Below, in pieces: positions 16,201 through 22,180 of a stretch of 39,880 bases of DNA. The position numbers were made by a program, and so were the translations under genes. The notes beneath the pieces are model-generated. The model made no database searches. It was not told the origin of the DNA and saw only the letters and a program-made list of their open reading frames with translations. Source of the stretch: an uncultured Clostridia bacterium (GTDB lineage Bacteria; Bacillota; Clostridia; Lachnospirales; CAG-274); contig CANPXH010000019.1 of assembly GCA_947585865.1 (NCBI GenBank), forward strand, positions 1 through 39,880, read 5' to 3'. Positions within the stretch are counted from its first letter, which is position 1. Every line of letters begins with the position of its first letter.

Positions 16201-17366
16201 CGTCAACGTCGACAACATCAACGTCAACGTCGACAACTACAACAACGACCACGACTACAACAACTACAACTACAACGACTACCACTACAACAACGACTAC
16301 AACAACGGAGTCTACTACGGAAAGTACAACTACTACCCAGGCGACAACGAAGCCTCATGAAGAGCATAAGCCGTCGACTACAACAACGGAGTCCACATCG
16401 GAAACGACTACTACAACAACGACGACTACAACTACTACGACCACAACAACAACGACTACTACTACAACTACTACAACAACGACAACGACTACCACGACAA
16501 CTACGACGACTACAACTACTACGACTACAACTACTACGACTACAACTACTACGACAACAACGGAGTCTACTACGGAAAGTACAACTACTACCCAGGCGAC
16601 AACGAAGCCTCATGAAGAGCATAAGCCGTCAAGTACAACAACGGAGTCCACGTCAGAAACAACGACTACAACGTCAACGACTACAACGTCAACTACGACA
16701 ACGACAGAGTCTACAACGGAAAGTACAACTACTACTCAGGCAACTACAAGGCCTCATGAAGAGCATAAGCCGTCGACTACCACAACAGAGTCCGCAACGG
16801 AAACGACAACGGAGGCTACTACAACTACAGAAGGTACTACTGCACCGACTACAGAGGCTACCACAAAGCCAAGCGGAGGCCACGGATACAAGCCGCCTCA
16901 CACAACGACACAGGCAACGACTGCCGAGACCACCACTGAAGCTACAACGGAGACAACTACGGTATCTTCAACGGTAACCACAGAGTCTACTACAGAGACC
17001 ACCACAACACCCGGAGGCAGGAGACCCGAATATACCACAGAGGTCACTACCGAAACAACTACTTCCGGCGGCGGTGGAGGAACTCCTCCGGATGAGACTG
17101 AGAATCCGCTCAGCAGAGCAAGCAGAAGAGGCGACAGATATGATGTTGCTACTTCCAGAACTCCAAGCGGAACGGATACTGCAAGCAGTACGGGCAGAAG
17201 ACCTGCCGTTCCTGCTTCTTCCACAACAGGAAACGGAAGCAGAAGCGGTTCAGCCGGTTCTACACCAAGAACAGGCGATAACACGGCTCTTCCTATTGCA
17301 TGGGCATTATTGGCAGGAGCTTGCGGAGTTCTCGCTATGACATTTCGCAAGAAAAAAGAAGAGTAG
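10242..17366 (+). CDS. Giant cell-wall-anchored adhesin: DUF11-like repeats, Cna-B-like domain, Thr stalk, TPRTG signal
   Basis: A 2374-residue surface protein. A signal peptide covers about residues 1-28. From about 40 to 1700 there is a series of beta-sandwich modules of DUF11 type, recognised by repeated phrases such as FSDTIPEGLEP, FNDTIPDELD, IEDELPNGLTY, ITDILPEDMELV and VIDRLPFVGD; such modules often carry internal isopeptide bonds. A Cna-B/SpaA-like domain follows at about 1703-1820 (EITINKTF...YYVFETD). A Thr stalk runs from about 1822 to 2274, almost only Thr with some Ser and Glu, broken four times by a (K/R)P(H/Q)(E/D)EHK knot. The C terminus has TPRTG (2341-2345), a hydrophobic segment and RKKKEE, a sortase signal with Thr in place of the usual Leu. 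Start: ATG after a weak AAGGGTGG site. No sortase is in the window. Likely host or cell adhesion, with the Thr stalk possibly O-glycosylated. Confidence 0.92.
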   Translation: MTKHKKIGAKRCFLSVLLILTFITQMLAMPNADEIIDAPEEGILESALEPVGEFIDDVFGDIADLSAGTIITSPELKFRNADDDNINEIPSGEPFKLYFSVGGASDVISANAQMRIDIEGDLDFEEFEEKGWKDGSAITRNVAEKDGSPIEVTFVMHVEEQSDGSIKRYITAEGGIENGTTWIMEFDARYRAGVTLDGSETGVSLKAYAMNDGGEYIQQDIGDVSDNVTAHAEASWDHLLNKNYDEQALTKEGDAYKLSDDLVFTITEYDHNLVTGEDTDGDGIADTDLTYDGLSSDELIGKYFTSQVDIVNEYTFPRGMYIPKNQFNNNTLDGAVTLTGDGLENVEIIPKYDETDANKVIGFTVKATKKTADKENQMPKFDVQVKINKWAVSFDETFSEEDNGVTSKLDTKYCDYFGQEHNIEGGTETTLKLRLPREFDASLENAFTKSIADVCDAFGTYDSYNSSNGYVFAGDIILYKISGYNNGDTVLNDLSFSDTIPEGLEPVTPEELNAVKNKFDKYDFNSKDYSDKSIYINGEQCVAWTEIGGQPGGTVYFDGENIVFQGSNIQGGQSIDGYIALKVKEGFKGSLSNVAHMTYKDTPYDEDVTVEVHEKQPGIGVKKTADRSIVKVDTEFSYTIELSNPGQLEGTYTFNDTIPDELDINGDVTVEPLGIAGPININGREITLDEFTMQPGDKITITVPVKVNNKLTDDNNKFTNTAYLYNKELDKTGDSSVTIEKDNFNPDAYIFTKEASDPYVKPGEYVEYTITLKNEQNYPAEYSEEHPLVIEDELPNGLTYVSATSSSDKFNVTIEGNKVKFTCTQTVAAHEGFTFTVRAKVNEDIEPGTVIKNTAYIIEENFKKPSEGEDSGNGGEIHVTGPGGDTYVEKRISDYQGNDVTDSHILPDENIGKDVTFTVKVNNNSNNVCNSLDIRDVLTGGNYSCEDTGNQLRFKVKSFERVSGLTGDEEWGYNCWSIGDPYDFRVTIDNDTSQPDKIDENNRLIQKHIEGFAIQPGGWIEFEYTLKLKQGFSVGQNNVTVNDGSSEVKYGMASAYPTLRLEKKQIDVSNYKPVKDEYGNIADKNGYTIKPAASRDELYSILKELRFTYNISIYNDSNANFTDKGFTITDILPEDMELVEDGYADWNQSYTVIVRGNPDGPYANRSVFTDCDIQYDTVTDPKTNKQRVKITVTFPNGITIYPYAPEYPDNDKTVSVEYVAKLTDERARELADNAAQGDDGLFYVQQSEYDNSVAIKSENDFLEPGGDITKEETDRKTVTVREETIHPGVGKRGIGSFAASSSVLSNVGGVVTAGANIVWTIAVINEADENGGGLVMKDYKVEDTLPLVYTYMKADDVSLTNWKPTIVKTNEKTGEKTTLRYFDAEVTKGSTAEGASDDERKDVAVWDFTGLRDYDLQPGEFLEISFATTVKDGMAGVSGVIKNDAALKVAGRYDTESIPSGHEIEGGLGISGTFNILSLATESYKEIEYTPHAEHKKDPVHDTGISTANEPDNYVQGMQGEPVTYTLNIKNNSPQAIKEFSVIDRLPFVGDIGVITDYARDSKFDVAWGDYVSTVVTDRKNVKTDITDKVKLSYSNDRTTTFKDEYAPDWKGENGLVNWSDEPVKNTALVRFLFPAEYEVEPGALVQIKFTGIVPKVVNKLGESNIAWNNFAYSFAKTRGASQTLIAEPAKVGVWVQGQGDDGEITINKTFKSNDSARKTFYFGVFVKNGENDYEQVGTTLSLTIKGSPDGAAAKAVFRNLPYDADKGTEYYVFETDINGKILEGGLNGSVKVDYGNKDDNKVILSNDSYKASVNIVNEDVTTTTESTTETTTTTTTTTTTTTTTTTTTTTTTTTTTTTTSTTTTESSTETTTESSTETTTTTTTTTTTTTTTTTTTTTTTTTTTTTTTTTTTTTTTTTTTTTTTSTSTTESTSETTTASTTKPQDEHKSTTTTESTSETTTTSTSTTSTSTTSTSTTSTSTSTTSTSTSTTSTSTSTTTTTTTTTTTTTTTTTTTTTTTTTESTTESTTTTQATTKPHEEHKPSTTTTESTSETTTTTTTTTTTTTTTTTTTTTTTTTTTTTTTTTTTTTTTTTTTTTTTTTTTTTESTTESTTTTQATTKPHEEHKPSSTTTESTSETTTTTSTTTTSTTTTTESTTESTTTTQATTRPHEEHKPSTTTTESATETTTEATTTTEGTTAPTTEATTKPSGGHGYKPPHTTTQATTAETTTEATTETTTVSSTVTTESTTETTTTPGGRRPEYTTEVTTETTTSGGGGGTPPDETENPLSRASRRGDRYDVATSRTPSGTDTASSTGRRPAVPASSTTGNGSRSGSAGSTPRTGDNTALPIAWALLAGACGVLAMTFRKKKEE
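15705..17063 (+). repeat. Thr-codon microsatellite and duplicated modules encoding the adhesin stalk
   Basis: About 1360 bp of ACN triplets using all four Thr codons in mixed order. Three modules with nearly identical DNA (about 16310-16400, 16565-16655 and 16710-16800) encode ESTTESTTTTQATT, the PHEEHKP knot and TTTESTSE. The four knots start at 16068, 16350, 16605 and 16749, spaced 282, 255 and 144 bp, all multiples of three. A TCAACG-based sub-array (Thr-Ser) lies at about 16126-16230. Confidence 0.9.
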
Positions 17367-17394
17367 TCTAAAATGATATTGTGATCAAATCCAA

Positions 17395-17428
17395 AGAGAG
17401 CCATCGCATTTGCGATGGCTCTCTTTTA
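17395..17428 (+). terminator. Intrinsic terminator of the adhesin gene
   Basis: A perfect 14-bp stem (17395-17408 with 17411-17424) closed by only two bases in the loop is followed by TTT. The core GCCATCGCA/TGCGATGGC also occurs, almost unchanged, in the terminator of the SLH protein at 35188-35220. Confidence 0.9.
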
Positions 17429-17430
17429 AT

Positions 17431-17543
17431 CTATGGCTGCATAAGGGAAAATATATAATTTATATGCTGCATAAGGGAAAATATATAATTTATATGTTGC
17501 ATACCGAGAAAATATATAATCTATATGCTGCATACGAGAAAAT
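17431..17543. repeat. Tandem array of a 30-31 bp unit
   Basis: GCTGCATAAGGGAAAATATA begins units at 17436 and 17466; diverged units begin at 17496 and 17527, the last one partial. Each full unit contains TATATAAT. The first two units are identical over 30 bp. It lies between the convergent adhesin and rpsI genes. Confidence 0.85.
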
Positions 17544-17570
17544 GTTTGATAGGTACAAAAAAATAAGCAT

Positions 17571-17604
17571 AACAAAAGCCCCGTGAATATAATAATCGGG
17601 GCTT
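17571..17604 (-). terminator. Intrinsic terminator of rplM-rpsI
   Basis: Minus-strand AGCCCCG and CGGGGCT (arms 17597-17603 and 17577-17583) form a seven-bp stem with a 13-base loop followed by TTTGTT. Confidence 0.82.
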
Positions 17605-17623
17605 GCGTAATGTATATTTGATA

Positions 17624-18016
17624 TTATCTCTTTGAGAACTGTGGTGCTCTTCTGGCAGCCTTTAAGCCGTACTTCTTTCTTTCCTTCATTCTTGGATCTC
17701 TTGTAAGGAAGCCTGCCTTTTTTAAAGGAGCTCTGAAATCTGAGTCAGCCTCCAATAAAGCTCTTGCAATGCCATGTCTTATAGCGCCTGCCTGGCCTGT
17801 GGTGCCGCCGCCGTTTACATTTACCATAATGTCAAACTTAGCGGTAGTGCCTGTAGCCTCTAAGGGCTGTCTTACAATAAGCTTTAATGTTTCAAGACCG
17901 AAAAAGTCGTCTATATCTCTTTTGTTGATAGTGATCTTTCCTGTACCGGGAACAAGGTAAACTCTTGCAACAGAGCTTTTTCTTCTGCCTGTACCGTAAT
18001 ATCTAGCTTCTGCCAT
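17624..18016 (-). CDS. rpsI: 30S ribosomal protein S9
   Basis: A 130-residue small-subunit protein whose C-terminal tail reaches the P-site tRNA. The N-terminal [19 protein letters not shown] and the C-terminal [20 protein letters not shown], ending in FSKR, are diagnostic, and the length is normal. It follows rplM by 15 bases with a GGAGG site, the usual L13-S9 operon, and ends at the terminator 17571-17604. Regulation should follow the rplM leader. Confidence 0.98.
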   Translation of the reverse strand: MAEARYYGTGRRKSSVARVYLVPGTGKITINKRDIDDFFGLETLKLIVRQPLEATGTTAKFDIMVNVNGGGTTGQAGAIRHGIARALLEADSDFRAPLKKAGFLTRDPRMKERKKYGLKAARRAPQFSKR

Positions 18017-18031
18017 GATGTAACCTCCTTA

Positions 18032-18469
18032 TCAATACTTAAGCTCTAAAACTTCGGGCTGCTGAGCCTGATGACAATGCTCCGGGCCTGCGTAAACATG
18101 TAACTTTTTCAACATATTTCTGCCAAGAGTGTTTTTGGGAAGCATACCCTTAACAGCAAGTCTTATGACTTCTTCAGGCTTTTTGTTCATCATAGTTCTT
18201 AAGGAAGTCTCCTTGAAACCGCCTGTATATTCAGAATGTCTTCTGTAGAGCTTGTTGTCAAGCTTTTTGCCTGTAACGGCGATCTTGTCTGCGTTTATAA
18301 CTATAACGTAATCGCCTGTATCTAAGTGAGGTGTATATATTACCTTGTTCTTACCCTTAAGAACAGCGGCTACCTGAGATGCAAGACGGCCAAGAGTCTG
18401 ACCTTCCGCATCAACAACATACCATTTTCTGTCTATTTCAGCTTTTTTAGCTATAAATGTTGTTCTCAT
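18032..18469 (-). CDS. rplM: 50S ribosomal protein L13
   Basis: A 145-residue large-subunit assembly protein. MRTTF at the start, then [29 protein letters not shown], and [20 protein letters not shown] are diagnostic. I set the start at the ATG at 18469, six to eight bases after AAGGAGA, because this gives the usual N terminus; an upstream in-frame ATG at 18514 would add 15 unlikely residues taken from the leader. First gene of the operon with rpsI, behind a leader of about 170 bases with an attenuator-like hairpin and a TTGACA-N17-TAAAAT promoter. Confidence 0.98.
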   Translation of the reverse strand: MRTTFIAKKAEIDRKWYVVDAEGQTLGRLASQVAAVLKGKNKVIYTPHLDTGDYVIVINADKIAVTGKKLDNKLYRRHSEYTGGFKETSLRTMMNKKPEEVIRLAVKGMLPKNTLGRNMLKKLHVYAGPEHCHQAQQPEVLELKY

Positions 18470-18641
18470 TAGAAAATCTCCTTCCGAAAAAAATAAACCA
18501 TGAGCCCGTGGCACGGTGAGAAACGTACCTCTTAGGCTGAAAACAATGCTTGCCCGAGAACCTCAATGTCCGAAAAGGCCTGCAGGCAACTGTTTATACA
18601 GATCATTGGCGGGGCTAATGCCGCAAATCTATACTCCAAAC
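18470..18641 (-). promoter_or_regulatory. L13 leader region of rplM mRNA
   Basis: From the promoter at 18648-18676 to the rplM start there are about 170 non-coding bases that hold several short inverted repeats. L13 leaders that bind the protein and regulate its own operon are known in Firmicutes (Rfam L13 leader); membership here is inferred from position and from the attenuator at 18486-18517, not from a consensus match. Confidence 0.55.
18486..18517 (-). terminator. Attenuator-like hairpin in the rplM leader
   Basis: Minus-strand ACCGTG and CATGGT form a six-bp stem (one G-U) with a nine-base loop, followed by TTATTTTTTT, just before the AAGGAGA site of rplM. Confidence 0.55.
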
Positions 18642-18647
18642 AGCAAT

Positions 18648-18676
18648 ATTTTACTACATATAAGACTTCCTGTCAA
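18648..18676 (-). promoter_or_regulatory. Promoter of rplM-rpsI
   Basis: Minus-strand TTGACA, exactly 17 bases, TAAAAT; a strong sigma-A promoter. Confidence 0.85.
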
Positions 18677-18735
18677 GGAAAAAGTTGCACAATTATAGGT
18701 TTTATGCCAAAAATTTATTGGAAAGCATTATATCA

Positions 18736-18764
18736 TTGCTTTTTATATGGGAATACTATATAAT
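18736..18764 (+). promoter_or_regulatory. Promoter of the DUF975-like gene
   Basis: TTGCTT, 17 bases, TATAAT, about 34 bases before the start codon at 18799. Confidence 0.72.
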
Positions 18765-18798
18765 TAAATCAGTAAATATATCAATGAGGAGGAAAAAT

Positions 18799-19668
18799 AT
18801 GAGCTTCAAGGAATTAAGACAAGAAACAAAGGCTCTTTTTAAAACATCACAGGCACACCCTTATATTGCCGCAATAGTGATGTATCTGCTTTTATATGCC
18901 GGAAGCGCAGCGGTACAGTTTATACTTATAGGTTCGGGCGCATTAAGGGCAGCGGTCTCAGGCTCCGCAAACATGGTCGTTATTGTGTGCATATACATAC
19001 TGCTGTGTGCCGCATACTTTATATTTATAATATGGGCACAGCTTAGCCTTTGCTGGTATTATGTAAGGATGTCACGGAGGCAAAGCGCAGGGGATTCATA
19101 TAAAATGGCATTTAAGGCGCTTCCGGGCTACATAGTATATACAATACTCTGTTCACTTATTATGATAGGCTTTATATTAATACCTGTGATAATTACTATT
19201 ATTCTGGCTGCGGCTGATGTTCCCGCTGTAATAACGGCTGTTCTTGCCGCTGCAATATTTGTAATGACAGTATATATAAGCCTTACATTTGCCTTTTACC
19301 CCAACTGCTATTATGACAGGAATGAAAAAACCATTATGCAGACTCTAAAAAGCAACTTTCAGGCAACGAAGGGTCATAAGCTGCAGATATTGAAATTAAT
19401 GATCATATATTATATACCCATTTTTGTAATTTACGGTATTGTCTTAGGGCTTTTTGCATATCTTATAATACAGAATACGGCTGCAAACGACATTGTGCTT
19501 GGCGCATTGTGTATGCTGCTGCCTGCATTTATACTTTTGGCAGTGTATATGATATGGATGCTGCCTAATATACTGACAGGCCTTTGTATTATGTACAACA
19601 ATATAACAGGCTATATGCCTGAGCCGGAGCAGGGCGATATCGTGGCAGCTATTGAGGAAGAGGAATAA
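18799..19668 (+). CDS. DUF975-like integral membrane protein
   Basis: A 289-residue membrane protein with about six hydrophobic segments (around 20-45, 60-85, 110-150, 150-175, 200-235 and 240-270). The N-terminal FKELRQETKALFK and the C-terminal half with MLPNILTGLCIMYNNITG resemble DUF975 proteins of Firmicutes, whose function is unknown. The ATG at 18799 follows GAGGAGG; the frame is open further upstream but that part overlaps the promoter. It is a single gene between two ribosomal operons on the opposite strand and shares a bidirectional terminator with rplL. The family call is moderate; a glycerophosphodiester-type membrane domain is the alternative. Confidence 0.72.
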   Translation: MSFKELRQETKALFKTSQAHPYIAAIVMYLLLYAGSAAVQFILIGSGALRAAVSGSANMVVIVCIYILLCAAYFIFIIWAQLSLCWYYVRMSRRQSAGDSYKMAFKALPGYIVYTILCSLIMIGFILIPVIITIILAAADVPAVITAVLAAAIFVMTVYISLTFAFYPNCYYDRNEKTIMQTLKSNFQATKGHKLQILKLMIIYYIPIFVIYGIVLGLFAYLIIQNTAANDIVLGALCMLLPAFILLAVYMIWMLPNILTGLCIMYNNITGYMPEPEQGDIVAAIEEEE

Positions 19669-19673
19669 ACTGA

Positions 19674-19706
19674 AAAGGAGATGTTCGGCATTGAACATCT
19701 CCTTTG
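19674..19706. terminator. Bidirectional terminator between the DUF975-like gene and rplL
   Basis: A perfect 13-bp inverted repeat (19674-19686 with 19693-19705) has a six-base loop; CTCCTTT ends the plus transcript and CTCCTTTT ends the minus one. Confidence 0.8.
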
Positions 19707-19722
19707 AATTTGCTGTTTTTAA

Positions 19723-20103
19723 TTACTTAATAGTAATCTTAGCGCCAACTTCTTCGAGCTTAGCCTTGCAAGCGTCTGCATCGTCCTTTGAAACGCCTTC
19801 CTTAACCATCTTAGGAGCGCTGTCAACCAATTCCTTAGCTTCCTTAAGACCAAGACCTGTGATCTCTCTTACAACCTTTATAACCTTGATCTTCTCAGCA
19901 CCGATCTCAGTTAACTCTACATCGAATTCAGTCTTCTCCTCAGCAGCATCGCCGCCTGCAGCAGCACCGCCTGCAGCAACTACCATACCGGCAGCGGCAG
20001 ATACGCCAAATTCTTCCTCAGCAGCCTTTACCAGATCGTTAAGCTCAAGAACTGTAAGTTCCTTAACAGCAGCAATAATTTCTTCAATTGATAATTTAGC
20101 CAT
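19723..20103 (-). CDS. rplL: 50S ribosomal protein L7/L12
   Basis: A 126-residue stalk protein that recruits translation GTPases. It has the N-terminal dimerisation helices ([16 protein letters not shown]), an Ala/Gly-rich hinge at about 37-55 and the C-terminal domain with [20 protein letters not shown] and [12 protein letters not shown]. The length is normal and the start follows GGAGGAA. It lies 52 bases after rplJ, as in most bacteria, so L10 and L7/L12 are produced together; the shared terminator is at 19674-19706. rpoB does not follow, which differs from many genomes, where rpoBC comes next. Confidence 0.98.
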   Translation of the reverse strand: MAKLSIEEIIAAVKELTVLELNDLVKAAEEEFGVSAAAGMVVAAGGAAAGGDAAEEKTEFDVELTEIGAEKIKVIKVVREITGLGLKEAKELVDSAPKMVKEGVSKDDADACKAKLEEVGAKITIK

Positions 20104-20155
20104 TTTGATTTCCTCCGTTTTGAAAATTATTTTTTAAATTAGATCATATAATCGA

Positions 20156-20677
20156 TCATGCTTCTGCGGGAGCCTCTGCCTCGGCAGGAGCCTCGCCGTT
20201 CTTGTCTGCAATTGCTTGGATAACTCTTGCGAAAGAGCCCATAGGTGACTTGAAGCTTCCAAGAAGCTTTGAAAGAAGTACATCCTTTGATGGGATATCG
20301 GCAACAGCTACCATTCCCTCGGCATCATAGCAGGTGCCTTCTATAACACCGGCTTTGAATTCAAGAACCTTGGCATTTTTTCTGAACTTATTGATGATAC
20401 CTGCGGCAACGGTAGGATCCTCGTAGCAAATAGCTATAGCGCTGGGGCCTGCAAAGTAATCCTTTAAGCCCTCGAACTGAGTACCCTCAACCGCAAAGTT
20501 CATCATAGTGTTCTTATAAACCTTGTAATCAACGCCTGCTTCTCTTAACTGCTTTCTCAGATCGGTATCCTGGGAAACAGTAAGACCTCTGGAGTCGACC
20601 AGCACAGCAGAAGTAGCCTTTTCAAGCTTTTCCTTGATCTCGTTTATAACAACCTGCTTCTGTTCAACATTTGCCAT
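20156..20677 (-). CDS. rplJ: 50S ribosomal protein L10
   Basis: A 173-residue protein that anchors L7/L12 dimers to 23S rRNA. N-terminal sequence with EIKEKLEKATSAVLVDSRGL, then LRKQLREAGVDYKVYKNTM and FAGPSAIA are typical; the C terminus ends in an Ala/Glu-rich tail. I set the start at the ATG at 20677 after AGGAGGTG, which gives the family N terminus; an ATG at 20788 would translate the leader. The long leader with an attenuator, and the strong promoter, indicate autogenous control by the L10-L12 complex. Confidence 0.98.
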   Translation of the reverse strand: MANVEQKQVVINEIKEKLEKATSAVLVDSRGLTVSQDTDLRKQLREAGVDYKVYKNTMMNFAVEGTQFEGLKDYFAGPSAIAICYEDPTVAAGIINKFRKNAKVLEFKAGVIEGTCYDAEGMVAVADIPSKDVLLSKLLGSFKSPMGSFARVIQAIADKNGEAPAEAEAPAEA

Positions 20678-20849
20678 AACCTTACACCTCCTGTAAATTA
20701 TGAGCCGTACAAACCTTCTGCCCGTATATAAACTCTCTGTCCAAAAAAAACTCTCTGTCCGTGGACAGAGAGAGAAAAATACAAACACGATGTATCCTCG
20801 GCAGGTAGCTTATGCGTTACGACTTGCGTCACCTGCTGTCTACGGCACT
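20678..20849 (-). promoter_or_regulatory. L10 leader of rplJ mRNA
   Basis: About 170 untranslated bases between the promoter and rplJ. The part near the 5' end (GACAGCAGGTGACGCAAG, then AGCTACCTGCCGAGG on the minus strand) contains the AGCAGGTG...CACCTGC-like pairing and unpaired bulges of the L10-L12 binding site of Firmicutes, and the leader ends in a terminator with a second copy of its 3' arm. Membership of the Rfam L10 leader family is likely from position and layout. Confidence 0.75.
20743..20772 (-). terminator. Attenuator of rplJ-rplL
   Basis: Minus-strand CTCTCTGTCC and GGACAGAGAG form a perfect ten-bp stem with a two-base loop followed by eight T residues. A second GGACAGAGAG lies directly behind the T tract (plus 20733-20742) and could replace the first as pairing partner. 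Confidence 0.85.
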
Positions 20850-20855
20850 TTTGAT

Positions 20856-20884
20856 ATAATAACATATTTGTAATTGTTTGTCAA
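20856..20884 (-). promoter_or_regulatory. Promoter of rplJ-rplL
   Basis: Minus-strand TTGACA, 17 bases, TATTAT. The -35 box starts three bases after the stop of the SseB gene at 20887. Confidence 0.85.
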
Positions 20885-20886
20885 TA

Positions 20887-21273
20887 TTATTTTTTAAGTT
20901 TCTCCAGTATATTCCTGCCTATGGCCATATTTGTGCCGCTGTGGTCTATAACTATGCCGGTATAAGTGGCGCTGTCGTTTTCCACCAACGCCAAAATATC
21001 CTTGAAGTCAAGCTCCACGAACTGAACGTCGCTTCGCCATTTGGATATTTCATCAACCGTCGTAAACACCATAAGATAGCTGTTTCCCTCGGATGATATG
21101 GAGAAATGTGATATTTCGCTCAGGGTCTCTTTTCCGTAGCGGTCTTTATGAGTCTTGGCTATCATAGGCACAAGAAAGCTTTCTTTGGTAAGCTCGCTTA
21201 CAAACTCGGCCTTTGCTTCTCTTGTATTTTCATTTTTGACCTTTTCCATTATTTGGGATAATCTTTTGCTCAT
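20887..21273 (-). CDS. SseB-family protein, short form (N-terminal domain only)
   Basis: A 128-residue soluble protein. It carries one SseB N-terminal-type domain: FVSELTKESFLVPMI, YLMVFTTVDEISKW and the closing GIVIDHSGTNMAIGRNIL. The same phrases occur in the longer upstream paralogue (YLVTFTSMDEMNKW, GFVIDPCGCNVAIKKNFL), from which it is separated by nine bases, so this is a tandem duplication in which the second copy lacks the C-terminal domain. Start: ATG at 21273 after ATGAGGG. SseB-domain proteins in Gram-positive bacteria have no settled function; the name comes from an unrelated rhodanese enhancer annotation. Confidence 0.85.
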   Translation of the reverse strand: MSKRLSQIMEKVKNENTREAKAEFVSELTKESFLVPMIAKTHKDRYGKETLSEISHFSISSEGNSYLMVFTTVDEISKWRSDVQFVELDFKDILALVENDSATYTGIVIDHSGTNMAIGRNILEKLKK

Positions 21274-21282
21274 AGCATGCCC

Positions 21283-22074
21283 TCATTTCTTATAGAATGG
21301 CTCTACGCCCTGTATACTCTTTTTAGCCACCTTGTCAAAGGCAGGCATAAGACCTATGGTTTCATCTTTTTGTATAACTGTATGTGCGGCAGCCGCCATC
21401 TTGTCGAACTCTTCCTTAAGCCCGTCGCCTTGGGAACAGAAATCCACCACCACTATTGGGGTAGCTTTTTCATCGCCCTCTTTTACGGTCTGCATTATAT
21501 AGGCCGCTTTTATACATTCTCTTTGTGACATATGATCTGCAAGGGCTTTTATAAGAGGCTTGGGCGGATCCTTAACGGCTACCAGCCCCATGTTGTTTTT
21601 TGTCCTGACTCTTTCGGGGCGTATGAGCATTGTGGGATTATTCACTCTTTCAACGCCCTCAAGGAAGTTTTTCTTTATAGCCACATTACAGCCGCATGGA
21701 TCTATAACAAAGCCGTCATAGCTTTCCCTTTTGTTCATTACTATCCTTTTTATGCTGTCGTATCGTCTTAAAAGGTAAAGCTTGTTGGGATTTTTGTTCC
21801 ACTTGTTCATTTCATCCATAGATGTAAAGGTAACAAGATAGTTGAGTCCGCTGTTTGTTTTCATAGATATAAAATTGACAGTGGCATCTTCGGGTATCGT
21901 ATTGTTTACAGGTTCCGGTATTATAAGCACGGGCAGTATAAGAGATGAGCCCAACAAGGCTTGTATGAACCACAGTCTGTCTTCTCTTGTGCCGGTCTTT
22001 TTCATCCTTTCCGCCAGCTCTGCCAGCCTTTTGTTGTCTGCGGTATCTGTTATTGGGGTATCGGAGTTTGCCAT
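21283..22074 (-). CDS. SseB-family protein, long form
   Basis: A 263-residue protein with an N-terminal SseB domain (about 15-135, with LWFIQALLGSSLILPV, YLVTFTSMDEMNKW and GFVIDPCGCNVAI) and a C-terminal SseB_C-like domain (about 160-255, with YIMQTVKEGDEKATPIVVVDF). No signal peptide is seen. It starts at an ATG preceded by AGAGG, just behind the terminator of the nitronate monooxygenase gene, and is followed after nine bases by its short paralogue. No promoter stands out in the short space upstream, so expression may depend on read-through. Function unknown. Confidence 0.87.
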   Translation of the reverse strand: MANSDTPITDTADNKRLAELAERMKKTGTREDRLWFIQALLGSSLILPVLIIPEPVNNTIPEDATVNFISMKTNSGLNYLVTFTSMDEMNKWNKNPNKLYLLRRYDSIKRIVMNKRESYDGFVIDPCGCNVAIKKNFLEGVERVNNPTMLIRPERVRTKNNMGLVAVKDPPKPLIKALADHMSQRECIKAAYIMQTVKEGDEKATPIVVVDFCSQGDGLKEEFDKMAAAAHTVIQKDETIGLMPAFDKVAKKSIQGVEPFYKK

Positions 22075-22090
22075 TATTTACCTCTTTCTC

Positions 22091-22147
22091 AAAAAAAGGA
22101 CGACAATATCCCCCGGTCTTCCGGGCGACTTCCCCCTTATGCCGTCC
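22091..22147 (-). terminator. Branched intrinsic terminator after the nitronate monooxygenase gene
   Basis: Minus-strand GGACGGCA and TGTCGTCC form an eight-bp outer stem (one G-U) enclosing a CCCGG/CCGGG hairpin, followed by seven T residues. The inner hairpin makes it longer than usual. Confidence 0.75.
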
Positions 22148-22150
22148 CTT

Positions 22151-22180
22151 TAAGTCAAATTTATTTAAGTCAAATTTATT
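22151..22180. repeat. Exact 15-bp tandem duplication at the end of the nitronate monooxygenase gene
   Basis: TAAGTCAAATTTATT occurs twice without a gap; the second copy contains the stop codon at 22176-22178. Confidence 0.9.

Noticed and set aside
15694..16977. A 427-codon Arg/Gln/Leu-rich frame on the plus strand
   Set aside because: It is the +1 shifted reading of the Thr repeat and has no start signal.
17431..17543. Tandem array considered as a CRISPR
   Set aside because: Units follow each other without variable spacers, so it is a simple tandem repeat.
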